This document shows positions 11,454 through 25,500 of a DNA stretch of 64,000 nucleotides, piece by piece; positions within the stretch are counted from its first letter, which is position 1, and every line of letters starts with the position of its first letter. A program made the translations under genes and the position numbers. Source of the stretch: Camellia lanceoleosa. Its lineage: Eukaryota > Streptophyta > Magnoliopsida > Ericales > Theaceae. The notes beneath the pieces were generated by a model, which saw only the letters and a list, made by a program, of their open reading frames with translations, was not told where the DNA came from and did not search any database. The stretch covers positions 164,218,761 to 164,282,760 of the forward strand of contig CM045758.1 in the NCBI GenBank assembly GCA_025200525.1. The letters run 5' to 3'.

Positions 11454-14400
11454 AAATCTTATTATTTAATATACAATTTGACTTTTTGAAAATTTGAATG
11501 GAATAAGGATACATCAGCAGCACCACATTGGAAGGTGGGAACACTGGGCCATCCATTAGCCCTTCCTTTACATACAAAGAGGTCCACTCCTATATCCAAT
11601 ATTCATTTCCACCGACAGTGGCAATCAAGCAAAGAATAGAAGATGGAAGCACTACAACATACCCAACAAATAAATTTATACCTATAACCTATACAAAGCC
11701 GTGTTCATAGCACTAAATGTAAGCAAATGAAATTTCACCATCAAAAGCAACTTTTACATGAATCAGCTTTGAATAATTCTAGAACAGTCGATGTCTTGTA
11801 TTTATTTTATATTTATATGTATGTATGTATGTTTATTTATATATTTGTTGTTTTATTGTAGGATTGAAATAACAATTTTGCATAACAAGAACATATAACT
11901 CCGTTACAAAATCCGACATAGAATTTATATGAACAAACAAAATATAAATTTTGTAAAATTATATCCGTTCAGGTTAGTTTTTAAGAAATTTTGTGTACCG
12001 TATATACATTGTTATGCATTTTTTGCTACATGTTACGCATTTTTTGTGATAGACGTTACATAATTTTTAGTAGAGTTACGACAATTTGTTATTTAAAAAT
12101 AAAATTATGTGTTTTATGGTAATATTAAACAAAATGTGTAATTCAATTTTGAATAATAAATTGTAATAATTTTATCAAAAAATTATATAATATTTATCAC
12201 AAAAATAATATATATATATATATATATTTATATAAAAAAATACCTAACATGTATATAATACACACTTTACAAGGGATATCTATCAAAAGGATTTTCAATT
12301 TTTTATATTTAAGTTTGACAAGATTTTTTTGTTTTTTTGAACGAAAATAAAAATGATACTCTGTGGTATCGTCATTGCATCCGTGGACTCTAAATTTGAA
12401 ATAGTCGATTGTCGGTCAGATTTAACACAACTCATAGTAAAAGACTCACTATTAAAACATTAATGGAACGTAGCCACATGACACAGAAGAGATTAAAGTT
12501 GATCGGAATACAGTTCAAAATTTCAAAGAGAGCTAACTAAAAAATTCAACTATTTTCTCCACTAGCCCACCACCCCTGTGCTAAATTTGACAAGTTGACA
12601 CTGAGAACATGCATTACAAAGTATGGATTAATAATGAGTTAGAATATGGAAACCAGCTAGCGCTTGCGCATGCATGCACCCATTAAGGACTTGATGGATC
12701 CCAGACCTCCCCACTTTCATTGACTATTGATCTCGCCAAAATGGGTAAAAAAAGGTCCACCTAAGTTTTTTTTTTTCTTAAATCTCAATCTTTTTTATTT
12801 ATTTTTTATTTTTTATGATTGAGCGTGTGGGTCAATTTATATACACCTTAATTAATTTTAGAATTCACGCAAAACGCTTCATTCATATGATCCCTCTACA
12901 TGAATCAAGAAAATCTTAGACAGATTCTGCGAGCGTGAATTAATCAATATATTTAGTTTTAATTTTCTGAATTCAGTTTTTTAGAAATTAAATTTTTTAT
13001 TTTTCGTGTTTTTTTTAATTTTTAGTGAATAATTTTTTTACTTTTTAAGGTATACCTTACTTAGATGTATCTAAATAGAAAAATATTTGTAAAAAAATAT
13101 TTTTAAAAATTAATAAATACACAAAAGTACAAAAAAAATGTACTGAATTTATATATATATATATATATTTCTTATATTTTTGGTATTTAGCAAATTTTTT
13201 AAAGATTTTTTTCACAAATATTATGCTTTTTAAGTGTATTTATATTAAGTGTGTCTAAAGATTAAAAAAATATTAAAATATTACAAAAAAAAAATTTGTT
13301 GATAACAAAAACAATACATAAAATAAAAAAGTAAAATATTCTAAAAAGCGTTTTTTTGAAAACAAAATCTAAAACTAAAACTAAAACTAAACAAACTTAG
13401 CACCTAGTGAGAATTGAATATGAGACCATGGAAAGAGTATACCCCCATGCCCTAAATTGCACCGGTTAAACAAATTAGTTGTGGGTATATTGTTAATTTC
13501 CCAAATTCATTCACGCATAATTATGTTTGGCATAGTTTATAAGACAATTTATAGCTTCTTTGTTTTTTTTTTAATTTAAAAATTTTATGTCAAAAAATTT
13601 AGTAGAGTTTATGTTTACAACTTGTGAGCTATAAATAACTTACAAAAACTTAAAGGGTTAATTGAATTTATTTAACATCCTTGTGATTTAGTAGGGATCA
13701 TCAAATGGCCCGCAGGAAAAAAATTTGGTATTATCCAACCTGTCTCATGGCCCATTCCAATCCGCTTGACTGTCTAGTCTGTTCCATCCCATAGAAGATG
13801 ATTTAAGATTTTAAACAAAGATTTGAAACCCACGTCTGTCTATAAACCCGGCTCGTACAAGCTAGCATGGATAAATCCAGCCTGATCATCTTATTAGCCT
13901 GACTCAAATTATCTCGTTCAAAAAAAATTAATAATATATAAAAAAAATAACACTATTAAATTCAATTTTAATCCATTAAAATCAATATTATTCCATTAAA
14001 AAATATATATTTGACAACCCATATTATCCTTATAAATTGTACTTTAAAAAAATACACAAAACACAATTTATTAAAATTAAATTTGATAATGACTGGTGAG
14101 GTGATATCTTCTAACTCTCAATTTTTTATGTATAACATTGTCATTGTCACGATTTGTTACTTTGGTGAATTTGTACTTTAATTTGATTGTTTTAATAGTA
14201 TTAATTAATTTGATGATATGAATTATTAAAAAAGAAAAAATAAATGTGTAGAATATAAGTCTAATAAAAAATGTATAGTCCGGTTTAATTTGATTTTGGC
14301 CCGTAAGATTTAGGCTTATGGGTAGAACATGATTTTAATTTTTTTAAATAAGTCTAGCCCATACTAGCATGTTGACTGATTAAATTTTGAAAAATCCATT

Positions 14401-15484
14401 AATATATGGAACGTGGACATAATAAATGCAGGTCGGGCTAATCTCATTGATGACCCAAATCAGATTTAGAGCTAGAGTACTTTGAATTTTTCTAAAAAAA
14501 TAAATAAAATTAATACAACAGGAAGATAATTTTACCCTTATTTTCTCCAAATCTAAAATTAGATTGATATGTTATTAAAATAAATTAAGGATTGATCTAA
14601 AATATGAAATATAATTAAAGATTGATTTAAAATATAATTCAATAAAAATATAAAATAAATAAGAATCAATAATTAATCTAAACTATAATTAGATTAGCAT
14701 GTTAGGAATTACAATAAATAATTAAGAATTTAGAATTGATTGTGATATAAAATATAATTAAATTAAAATTAAAATAAAAAGTTAGGAATTACAATAAATA
14801 ATTAAATATTTAGGACTAATTGTGATCTAAAATATAATTAAAATAAAATTTAATAATTACAATAAATAATTAAGAATTTATAATTAATTGTGATCTAATT
14901 GAATTAATTTAGGTATTATAAATTTTATATATAGGATAGAGGAGAGAGAAAGAAAATAACAAAAAAAATATAGGGTTTAAGAGTATCACAGTCATTTTAT
15001 ATTTATAGTTAATGGTATTAACTGTTACACTTTAGTCCAAAAGCATATGAAGATTTTCTGACTATATTTAAACTATAAGGGATAAAGTATTCTAGCCTCA
15101 AATCACAAGAAGGTAAAATAAATTTTGTCTAACTTCAAATTCTAATTATTGAAAAGCAAGAGCCAGAAATAAAACTTATATAAATTGATTATTGAGAAGT
15201 AGCACATGGGATACTTTCAATTTCTATTTTGAATTACCAACTGTTAACTTGTAAAAACAAGCACATAGTATTTGTGGATAAAAATTTATAATAGTTGATA
15301 ATTTTAATTAAACATGTTAAGTATTGATTGATTTATGTATTTTGTTAGATATTTATGATTCACTTGATTTTGTTGGTTTAAATGATTCTTGCAAATTACA
15401 AGTTATACTGAATTGTTTGGATAAATTATTATATATCATATAAGTCAAATGAAATTTTTTTTATATTTTATTTCTATTTTGATA
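11454..15484. other. Gene-free AT-rich stretch
   Basis: No supported gene, RNA or complete element. It contains TA microsatellites at about 12208-12228 and 13149-13168, an AT-rich minisatellite (14700-14905, listed separately), and low-complexity segments with repeated Tgtttagtttta-type phrases (12950-13400) that are probably decayed transposons. Confidence 0.5.
14700..14905. repeat. AT-rich minisatellite, about three units
   Basis: The phrase aattacaataaataattaa recurs at about 14707, 14787 and 14855, each followed by tttag/tttat and ttgtgat. Spacing is 80 then about 68 bp. Confidence 0.7.
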
Positions 15485-16043
15485 GGCAAAAACAATTGAA
15501 TTGGCAACCAAAATTTGGTTTGATTTTTCCCCTTTTGGCCACAAAGTGATTAATCAGTGTTTCACTATTCACATTTGGCGACCAAAATGTTGGTAGGCGA
15601 AAGGGTACATTTGGCGACTAAATAATTAGTTGGTAAAATTATTAATTTTGGCAACGAAAGTGTTTGGTTACAAATAAGTCTATTGCCGACTAAAGTTTTA
15701 GTTGCACAAACATTAAAATTGGCGATTAACATTTTTGGTCGAGAAATGTGACAATTGGCGACTAACATATTTAGTCGGAAAAATATCACTTTTGGCAACT
15801 AAAGTATTTTAGCTACAAAATAAATTAGTCGCGGTAATTATATATTTAACAACCAAAAATTTAGTTGGCAAATAAAACTTTTTCCCAACTAAAAAAATTT
15901 TTAGTCGCTAATTATTTTTTCCGACCCTCAATTGGCGACCAAAGTAGCAACCAAAAAAATTAGTCATAGATAACTTTTATCAACTAAAAATAAACTTTTG
16001 CCAACTAAATTTTTAATCGGCAAAAATACAACTTTCTGTAGTG
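15485..16043. mobile_element. Terminal region of a CACTA (En/Spm) element
   Basis: The right edge at 16043 reads inward on the minus strand as CACTACAGAAAGTTG, the conserved CACTA terminus. The preceding 550 bp are packed with short subterminal motifs of the type ttggcgac(t/c)aa and its inverse, as in plant CACTA ends where transposase binds. No opposite CACTA end with a matching 3-bp duplication (caa follows the right end) was found, so this looks like one surviving end or a strongly reduced copy. No transposase is encoded. Confidence 0.7.
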
Positions 16044-16910
16044 CAACATGAAAGAAAATTTACTACAACTGTGATATCATAAGATCACTAATACATAATA
16101 TTATCACCAATTAAGAATAAAATTACATATGTAACCAACCATATAATATTTAAATGTAATCACTTGTTCTAAAATAATTCAATAACTGACACGTACAAGA
16201 ATTTTGGAGTGCGAAAATTTTGACACAATTTTAGATGGTGAGATTTGGACACGTAGATTCTCATGCCCTAATTTTTATCATATTTTATGATTTTTTTTAA
16301 AGTGAAAAAATGTTTTATTTTTAGTCCCCACCACAAATGCATAGTTTGACTGCATGATTGTAAATTTATGATAGCAATAGCGCAGTACCACTGTATCAAC
16401 ATTTTTTACGTGTCAACTTACATGCAATAAACAACCATTAAAAACCACAAGATTATCGTATCAATAAAAAGATCTTTCTCTCTCCAGAAAGAAAAACATA
16501 GTGACAATAATATGATTAGGTAGAGAAAATTATAGACCACAATCTCCAACTTTTTCTTCTCTCCATTCATTCATCTAGTACTTCCCAATAATTTGCACTT
16601 ACATTGTCCTATACAAAATAAATAAATAAATAATTTATACATAAAATTAATACAAAATAACTCGACGAGTTTTAAATATTTATTACACTAACATATAAAT
16701 ATTAATATAAAAAAATCATCAAGATAATTTATATTTTTAAAAAGTTACCATCATATCATTTTTATCATAAATTCTGTAAACATATAGTTTTTCTTGGGCT
16801 TATATATACAATTCCATCTCAGCTACTCTGCATTATCAAGTCATCTTGTTGCATGTGTTGATCCATTCAAAGCCTCACTGGTTAAATCTCCTTCAGAAAG
16901 AGTAGAAAAG
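16044..16910 (+). promoter_or_regulatory. Upstream region of the peroxidase gene
   Basis: AT-rich non-coding DNA. A TATA-like tatatata at about 16800-16808 lies roughly 105 bp before the ATG at 16911, giving an inferred leader of about 80 nt. No other element can be assigned. Confidence 0.45.
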
Positions 16911-17120
16911 ATGGGGATTGCTAAGTTGGTTGGTGTAATATTAGTAGTGATATTAAGTGGAATGAGAAATGGAGCATATGGTCTGAGCATGAGTTACTAC
17001 ATCATGAGCTGCCCATTAGCTGATCTAATTGTGAAGAACACTGTCAACAGAGCTTTGCGATCTGACCCTACTCTTGCTGCTGGTCTTATCAGAATGCATT
17101 TCCATGACTGCTTCCTTCAG

Positions 17121-17156
<36 letters not shown>

Positions 17157-20100
17157 GTGTACATATATCGACCGATACTTACAGGTTTTTTGACCTCCTA
17201 ATAAAAATGTATCAGCTAGTTTGTAGCGGACTTTTAGGTGAGAAAACAAAATTGTTGTTTTTCACCATCTAATTTGAATGAACAATAAATAAAAATAATC
17301 ACATGTGTCTTTTACTTTTATTTTATTTGGTTTATATTTAGAAAGATAATTTGAGTATTACAATTTTTTTTTAAAGAGGAATTTTGGTTTCTCCAAATTT
17401 CAACAGTTTTGGCAAGAAACAAAACGAGAATTTTAAGCGATTTCTCTTCATTACTCATCCTTTCTCATGCCTTTAATCATCCAAATAAGGGATGAAAAAC
17501 TTCATTCTCACCGTTTCTTTTATTCTTTCACCAAACCTTTCAATCCCAAAAAAAGCACCTTACAGTGAAAGAATGTCTTTCAATGATACCTTTCAAATTA
17601 AAAAAATAATTTAATATTACAATTTTTATTAAAAAATACAACATTTTAAAACCTTGATATAATAAATTCATCAGTAGTATATCTTTGCTGTCCATTATTT
17701 ATTTACTAAAACTTATTGTTTAATTTGTCTTTCTTTCCCTCTTTCTGTGAATAATAATATTATAGGGATGTGATGCTTCAGTTTTGATTGATTCAACAAA
17801 GGATAATACAGCAGAAAAGGACTCCCCAGCAAATTTGAGTTTAAGAGGGTATGAAATTATAGATGATGCTAAACAACAGCTTGAACAACAATGCCCTGGT
17901 GTTGTTTCTTGTGCAGATATTGTTGCTATGGCTGCCCGCGATGCTGTTTTCTTTGTAAGTTTTCCCCATTCCAATTCTGTCTAATTTTTTAAAAATTTTA
18001 ATTTTAATTTTTAAATTTGGGCACAACTTGCCTCCAATCTCTTATAGGACTTAGATTGGTGCTGTTCAAACCTGTGCGCTCATCACAAGCCACGAGCCAT
18101 ACTGTGATGGTTTTGAATTGTCCGTTTATAGGTTTTCGGGTGTGGATATTTATGAAAAAAATAAGATTGATCCAATAATCATAATTACTTGATTTCATTA
18201 TGTTTGTTTAAGAAGATTGATGATGTATTTTTAAAGTTACTTATTGCCATTTTTATTTTTTTTAAACAAATATAACGAAATTGCATAATTATAATTAGGA
18301 AAATGACTTGGACCCTGACAGGAGGCACCCCACAACTCCCTCTCTCTCTGATTAGCCAATTTTTCTTTTTTTTCTTTTTTTTCCTTCTCTTCTAATCACC
18401 AGCTCCACGTGTATGTGGGGTGGTGGGGGTGGTGATTGGAGGAGGCCTCAATCACTTCTCTTATAATTATCATATTACTTTGATATTTTTTCGTGCATGA
18501 TGGGACGTACAAAACCAACTCCTCAAATCATGAGAGTGAAATTTGATAGCCCCCAAGTCCAAACCAAATGCTTGTGCAGATTGGAGAGGAGCCTTGCGCT
18601 TTAATTTTTAAGCTCTATGCACAAAGGATAATCCTACGCATATAAATGGATTTGTTATAAAATTTTCTTTACCACTAGTTTCAAAAGTAGTAGGATCCAC
18701 ACGTAGGAAAAATTGTTGAGAAGTCTATTTTTAGAGAGTTGTATAGCATTAGGTCCAAGGATTACTTTATTTTGGTTACAAGGAAATGATTAATAAATTT
18801 TTTGGTAAAAATAAAAAATTATTGTTTTGAAGAATAATTTTTCTATTTTACCCAACGCCACTTGGATCGCTGATTGCCAAAAAGTCACCGAGAGGTGGTT
18901 GAAGTAATTGTAATATGGATAGATAGATGAATAAATTAGATAAACAAATAAGTGACACGTGAACAGATAGGTAAAATAGCAAACGGATAAATAAAGGTAA
19001 TACGATCTTTCAAAAGATTAGAGCTTGAAATTATTGTTCAAAAAGTTTCAAAATTAGATTTATGTCCCGAGTCCACATAACCTAACACTTTCCATGTATA
19101 AATGTACATTTTGAAGTTATTTATTTATTTATTTTTGCTATCATTAGGCAGGGGGTCCAGTGTATGAGATACCAAAAGGAAGAAAGGATGGAAGAATATC
19201 AAAAATAGAAGACACAAGAAACCTCCCTCCTCCTACCTTCAACACCTCCCAACTCATCACCATGTTTGCCCAACATGGCTTCTCTGCTCAAGAAATGGTT
19301 GCTTTATCTGGTAATTTATACCTGCTATTATTATTATTATTATTATAGACTCGTTTTGAATAGATGAATCTGATGAAAGAGATTTAAGTTGAAAATTTTA
19401 AGGAGAAATTATTATTATTTATAGCAAGTTTTACTCACTTTGAACTCAATAATTTTCAAACAAATGTCGTGTGGGAAACCATGAAAACAAAAAATGACAA
19501 GCTTAAAAAATAATAAAGACTAAATTTAACTTGATATGTTGCGACAAGGCGTTCTAAGAGTCAAGATCTTCTTGGGTTTGTTGGATTCTACTTTTTAACT
19601 TTTTTGCTTATCTTATTAATGATAGTGACCTTATATTTGAAGCCACACTTGTTATAAAATATGAATTTTATATATTAAGAGTAATTATCAGTGAGTTTGA
19701 AATAAAATTATACATTTTTTTAAAATAAAGGTGTGTGCTACAAAAAATTAATAACTATTTTAAATTTTATTAATTAGGATTACACACTTCTTTACAAGAC
19801 TCTTAAAATATCATTCTTATAGTTTTCTTTAATGAAATACAAATTAAAGAAATATACAAAATTTATATGTGTACAAAATGACATAATTATATTGATCATT
19901 CTAGTAAAAACCTTTATACAATTTATTTTTTGAGCCATTACTTGAAAAGAACTCACTTTTCCAAAAAAAAAAATATCAAAAAATCGTTTTGAATTTTTAA
20001 AAAAAAATTACACACAAAAATAAAAGTGACATGTTTTCAAACTTTTAATTCTTTTTATTTTAAAAAAACAAAGCAAAAAAATAAAAATACAACCAAACAT

Positions 20101-20579
20101 AAATACTTTTCCTTTTTATTATTATTATTATTATTTTATATTTCATTTTTTTTAAAATTATTTAGCCTTGGGAAATTGTAGGGGGACATACACTAGGAGT
20201 AGCAAGGTGCTCATCATTCAAATTTCGATTGAGAAATTTCGATTCAACTCACGATACCGATCCAACCCTTGACTCGAACTTCGCCAAGACATTGTCAAAA
20301 ACATGCAGTGCCGGTGACAACGCTGAGCAAACCTTCGATGCCACCAGAAACTCCTTCGACAACGATTATTTCAATGAGCTCACGAGGAGATCCGGAGTGC
20401 TCTTCTCCGACCAAACCTTATATGCCAGTGCCACAACCAGGAGCATTGTCAATGCCTATGCGATGAACCAGGCTAGATTTTTCCTCGATTTTCAGCAAGC
20501 GATGGTGAAAATGGGCTTGCTCGATGTTAAAGAAGGTTCTAATGGTGAAGTTAGGGAAAATTGTCGTAAGATCAACTGA
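16911..20579 (+). CDS. PER47: Class III peroxidase, PER47 type
   Basis: Exons 16911-17120, 17766-17954, 19148-19310 and 20182-20579 join to 319 codons plus TGA, the usual length and four-exon structure. Residues 1-24 form a signal peptide (hydrophobic VGVILVVIL), so the enzyme should enter the secretory pathway and act in the wall or apoplast. Catalytic residues are visible: distal Arg61 and His65 in RMHFHDCF, and proximal haem His190 in SGGHTLG. All eight disulphide cysteines are present (SCP, HDC, GCD, QCP, SCA, ARC, KTC, ENC). The family oxidises phenolics with H2O2, and PER47 relatives are tied to lignin in vascular tissue. The paralogue assignment rests on recalled sequence such as IPKGRKDGR and LLDVKEGS. 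Intron 1 starts GTCCTC, a weak donor running into a CT repeat. Intron 2 carries a MITE. Confidence 0.92.
17123..17155. repeat. (CT)n microsatellite at the start of peroxidase intron 1
   Basis: About 15 CT dinucleotides begin only four bases into the intron, next to the donor site. Length polymorphism is likely. Confidence 0.9.
18298..18460. mobile_element. Short MITE in peroxidase intron 2 (family M, copy 1)
   Basis: The element begins GGAAAATGACTTGGACCCT and ends with the inverted counterpart (minus-strand reading GAGAAGTGATTGAGGCCTC). It is flanked by a perfect 9-bp direct repeat ttataatta at 18289-18297 and 18461-18469. The arms are GC-rich and the middle is a pyrimidine tract. The 9-bp duplication fits Mutator-type transposition. 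The same start motif occurs at 46750 (inverted) and 49301. Confidence 0.75.
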
Positions 20580-22567
20580 TAAATTTATATAACTCTTCAT
20601 TAATCAAAAGATCAAATGATGTCATTTATGTAGACCTATATATATGTAATGTGTGCGCTTAGATGAAGCATTATAGTTGCATTTTTCATTTTTGTTCCAT
20701 GTTATATAGTAATAAGCATTGTTCAATGAATGCAGTGTGTTTCAAATCATTTCTTGGTGTAGATTGGCCTATGATGTGATGTTTTATTGTATGGGTTTAT
20801 TCTTGTATCTCTATGTTAAGTAAGACCTCAAGAAAGTTATGAACTTGAAGTCACTTGCTCTTTCATTTTTTTTTCCTTTGCTTGATATATAATTTTTTTT
20901 TACTCATTTCCTGACAACTCAAGTTTTCTAGACAATTAATGATCTAATATGATATCAGAACAATGATTTCCTGATATCCTTTTGTGGTTTTTGGGCAACT
21001 TGTTTTTCAGGGCAACATCATTTCCTTAAAATCAAGGGATTAAAAATGAGAATTCGATATCTACATTATTGTCAACTTCATTATTCTAATTTTGTGGAAA
21101 AAAAAAATTCATTTCCTTTAAATTATGGATTAAGATTCTCTCTCTCTCTAGCTCTCTAGTTTAGCCTCCTCTAAACATCTAAAATTCAATTTTACAAATT
21201 AGATTTTTTTTTTTAAAAATAAAAAAAAAAATATTAAAAAAAGTAAAAAATAAAAAAATAATTTTAAAAACTTTTATTGTGTGTTTTTTTTTTTTTTTTT
21301 TTTTAAAAAAAAAAGTTAATTTCCCTAAATTATCCATTGACTTGGCTGCTGTCTATTAGTTACTGATTTGTTTAGAAATCAACCAATTAACATCTGACCC
21401 ACTAAATTTAAAGGTAACGTTTTAAGAATTTTGGGAACAATTTATGGATTTGGTGATATGGCTATTTCGCAGTAATTGATTATCTATTTTCATGAATTGG
21501 AGATCTACCAATCTTGCTATTACAGATGAAGAGAAATACATGGCTATTCACTTTTTCTTTATTGTTGGATTTGTTTGTGAAGTAACCTTTTAACTAAAAT
21601 ATGAGATAAAAAATTAAAATATTTAAAAATGGTTTTGATTTTGTACAAAAAGTTAAAAGAAATAAGAAAGAATCTTTAACTTTTCTTTGTACGATTTTTT
21701 TTACTTTTTAATTTTTTTAATAACTTTTTGAAAGTGACCTTCTAGCTAAAATATGAGGTACAAAATTAAAATATTCAAAAACGACTGATTTTGTACAAAA
21801 AATAGAAAAAATAAAAAATAATCTTTAACTTTAGGGTATGATTTTTTATTTTTTTATTTTTTTTAATAAAATTTTGACTATTTGAGCCTATTATATATCA
21901 AATAGGGTCGTAGGCATTCAAAAATAAAGATCAACTTTAGCTAAAGAATTGGTAATGTTTCATACTTTAATGAGTCCCAAAATATTGAAACTTGACCTAC
22001 CAATAAACCTGGTCAAAGCACTTCCCCAGGCTTGAAGGCATAAAACCTTGTTTATAGCACAACTGCACAAATAATTGAGTTGTGTCTGCAATGACTCCAA
22101 TTCTTGTTTCCTTTTTACAAGGTGGCACAAAAGACACCCAACCCTAGAATTGATTTAATACAAGCTTAATGATAACACAATACCTACACAACTAAAATGC
22201 ACAAAAAAATACAGTTTTTATTGTAAAGCTTATTATTCAAATGATTTCATAAAAGTGGTCTGCACAAATGGCCCAAGGCCATTAGCTGACATACCAGACA
22301 AAAAGGGTCAGCCAAAAACAAATAGATAGATTAACAAAAAGAAAAGTACATTACAAAAAGAAACTATTAAAACCACCACAACAAGAGGCATTATGAATTC
22401 CAACAGATGAACTATAAAATTTTTGCATATCAGAAACTTTTCAAATTCAAAAATGGAACTACTGCTTGAAACCGCTGTGCATATAGCAAAAAAGTTAGTG
22501 ATTTTTTTTTATTTTTTATTTTTTAAATTATATGTTAGATATGACAGAGCTACTATTAACCATTTAT
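20580..22567. other. Spacer between convergent peroxidase and mS35 genes
   Basis: Contains the 3' UTRs of two convergent genes and AT-rich sequence. Homopolymer runs occur at about 21197-21310. A 152-bp imperfect tandem duplication is listed separately. No gene is seen. Confidence 0.5.
21582..21885. repeat. 152-bp imperfect tandem duplication
   Basis: Two units start at about 21582 and 21734. Both contain ctaaaatatgag, attttgtacaaaaa and aatctttaac in the same order, with scattered substitutions. Confidence 0.75.
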
Positions 22568-25500
22568 TCAGGCAGGCAAAGACTCAGATACTTTCTTTCC
22601 CATTGTCTTGGCATGCAACCTCTCCATGAACTCTGGATTGGCTCTGAGTCTCTCCTTCACATATGAAGTTCGAGCCTCCTCTACAAGCTTATTAGCTTTT
22701 CCAGCTTCCTCGATCAGGGCAAATAAAGTCCTTAGACAATCCTTTCTGTTTTCCTCCCGATGTTCAAACCTGATGAGAAGACAATTATAAAAATTTCCCA
22801 AACAAATTATTACATCTGTAACAAAACATTCACACAGTGTCAAAAAAATACATTTCAAAGAAGGTGCAGTCAGATCTATTATCATGCCAAACAAATAATT
22901 AAAAACATCAAATGATTCTCCCAGAAATGAACAAAATTAAACACTATTTGCCAACAACAAATCATTGTTCATATTTAAGGAGTATTTCACCAACTCTCTG
23001 TTCGATTTAAAGGAAAACAATTTACTTATCAAAATGTTTTCGGTGTAAAACTTTTATAGGTAAAATAATTTTTGTTCTCTTATTTTCGTGTGTTTGGCTG
23101 CGACAATGAAAACAAATGTTATCGTTGAAGGATATGATCAAACAATTAATGGACATAAGATTTGAAAAACATGAAAGAACAAGAATTAAATATATTGAAG
23201 GTTGATGAATGAAGGGTGGTCGCATAGAATAATGCTTATTTGTGAGTTTGAGACTGAAATTGAACACTGAAAGCTGTAGAAAATTGGTCCAACATGCAAC
23301 ACTAGCATGCCTGAGAGACTACCAGCCTAGATATCGAAGTTTTCAGTTGTAAGCACTGCTGACGAATGACAGTATGAGCTCAAGGCATATAAAATAACTT
23401 AGGGCTTCATTCCCATAAATTATTTTTCATTCATTCATTCAGCATAAAATCATTCACATTAAAAATATTTTCCTCTCATTTAGTTGCACACATAGGAAAA
23501 TAAGAAGAAAAAAAATCCAGAAAATGATTTACACCCAGACAAACAGTGTAAAAGAAATCACCAAAACTAAGGGATCTGTAGATCATGAATACCATAAAAT
23601 TCTATGCATATCTATAGCTATTAGCCAGTCAATTTGTGGAAAGAAAAAAGAACCAAACAGTAAATTTTTGGACTTACCTCTCACTGGTGATTGTTAGCTC
23701 ATCTTTCCCTGAATGGTACCGTTTTCCAACTAATTCTCTCAGACGACGAAATTGATGCTTTGAAAGCCCAAGCTCTTTTACAGTAACCGACAACTTCACT
23801 TTTCTGTTTTTTGGGTGCCATGAGTCACCGCCTGGAACAAAGACAACACGTGTTTGCCACCGAAGAATTGGCCCCTCCCCTGGGGAGACATCTATTTCCT
23901 TTTTCTTGTTTGGCAGAGCAGTATCATCAAACTGTGCAGGCCCCTCTGTCTCCATCATCTCAGCACATTCTACAACCATCTTATCTTCAAATTCCTTGAA
24001 AAGTTCATAACCTTTTTCAACTTCAATCTCCCCCCTTTCAACCATATCACCAATCTCGTCGAATTTCTTCTCCACTTTCTGCTTTACTGCATCTGAAAAA
24101 AGTGCATCAGAAGGAAACTGAACACATGCGTTACAGAATGAATTACATACCAGCATAATTTCATATATATCTGACATAATCCAGAAAAACTGTTTTGAAG
24201 GGAAAAAGAGAATATTTGATGACTTACACTAGATGCTCTTAACAATCTAATCTATAAATTCCAAAATGTAACTAAAAAAAAGAAAATAAAAGGAATTGGT
24301 TAGACAACATTAAAGACGGCACACATTAAAAAGTCATTCTTCCAATAAATGGGAAGTGTCTTTGCACATAAACATGATAATATTTCAATTATCAAACTAC
24401 TAAGTTTCTTGCACACATCTAATTCATGTAGCCAATCCATTTTATGGGACTTCAGGCTTGGTTTGGTTTGGTTTGGAAAATTATCATATAGGTGGGGAAG
24501 CCAAAAAAAAGCATAAGGCTTCCATGATCTATGAAAATGCCTCTCAATCAAGTTAATCCAAATTCCCAAGGGCACACTCCATGTAACCAACCAAATTGCT
24601 TGGTGCTCTCAGTAAGATGAGGGACCCAAAGCACATAGCTAAAATAACTGGTCTAGGAAAAGAGCAATCAAAAGATCAGTCCCCCCAAATAACTCCAATA
24701 GAATCCCATCAAATTGTTTGGTTGTCAAACCCAAAAATTAGACTGAGAACAGTCTTATTCCATGTAATATAAAAAATTATAAATATAATCAAATTCGACT
24801 ATTAGCAGATAGGTATCTCATTAGTTCACAGCTGCTAGTAGAAGAGCTTATGATGGGATTCAGGGATAGGCTTAGGGGTGGCTGAACTTTCTATTCAAAG
24901 ATCCTTGAGTTCTTTTTAAGAAACAACCCAAATGATATCCAACAAATGCACAAACCCACAAAATGGTCATTCAACTTCCTATCAAGCCACCAAAATTCCA
25001 AAAGAAGAAAATATATGATAATACATGCTTAGTTTTAGCTTGGAGGTTCCCATTTTTTTTCCCACTTTTTTTATGGTATGTGGACCAGGGCAAAGCCTTA
25101 ACTTTAGGATGAACCTTGGCCTTCTACATCAACTAACTAGTACCAAAAGCTATAACGCCTTAATGCTTTAACTACTGCTCTATACACCATTCGAAAAGAA
25201 GTTCAAGTAAAAACTAAAAAATCATTTAGTGATAGAAGGACAAGCAAGTCCGCTAAATCTCCCCTACTAAAAAAGGGGTAGAAACACAACCAAATCCAGT
25301 TTCCCATTTCTTCCATTAATAAGTAGGGCTCTATTGAAAACCTCCATTCTATGTGTAATCATAATCCTTATAGCCTTAGTGCCCAAAGAAACAAGAAATT
25401 TACTCAAAGTGGAGGTGTGCCTAATATTGGCCAATGTTTACCCTATTTCATCATGCATTCTGTTTTCAATTTGATATTTTTTTTTTCTTGCAGCATAATT

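Noticed and set aside
11528..11710. 60-codon plus-strand frame
   Set aside because: No family similarity, no promoter and no codon signal in an AT-rich repeat zone.
11650..16043. CACTACA at 11650 as the left end of the CACTA element
   Set aside because: The flank is aag while the right flank is caa, and no subterminal motif array follows it. Probably chance.
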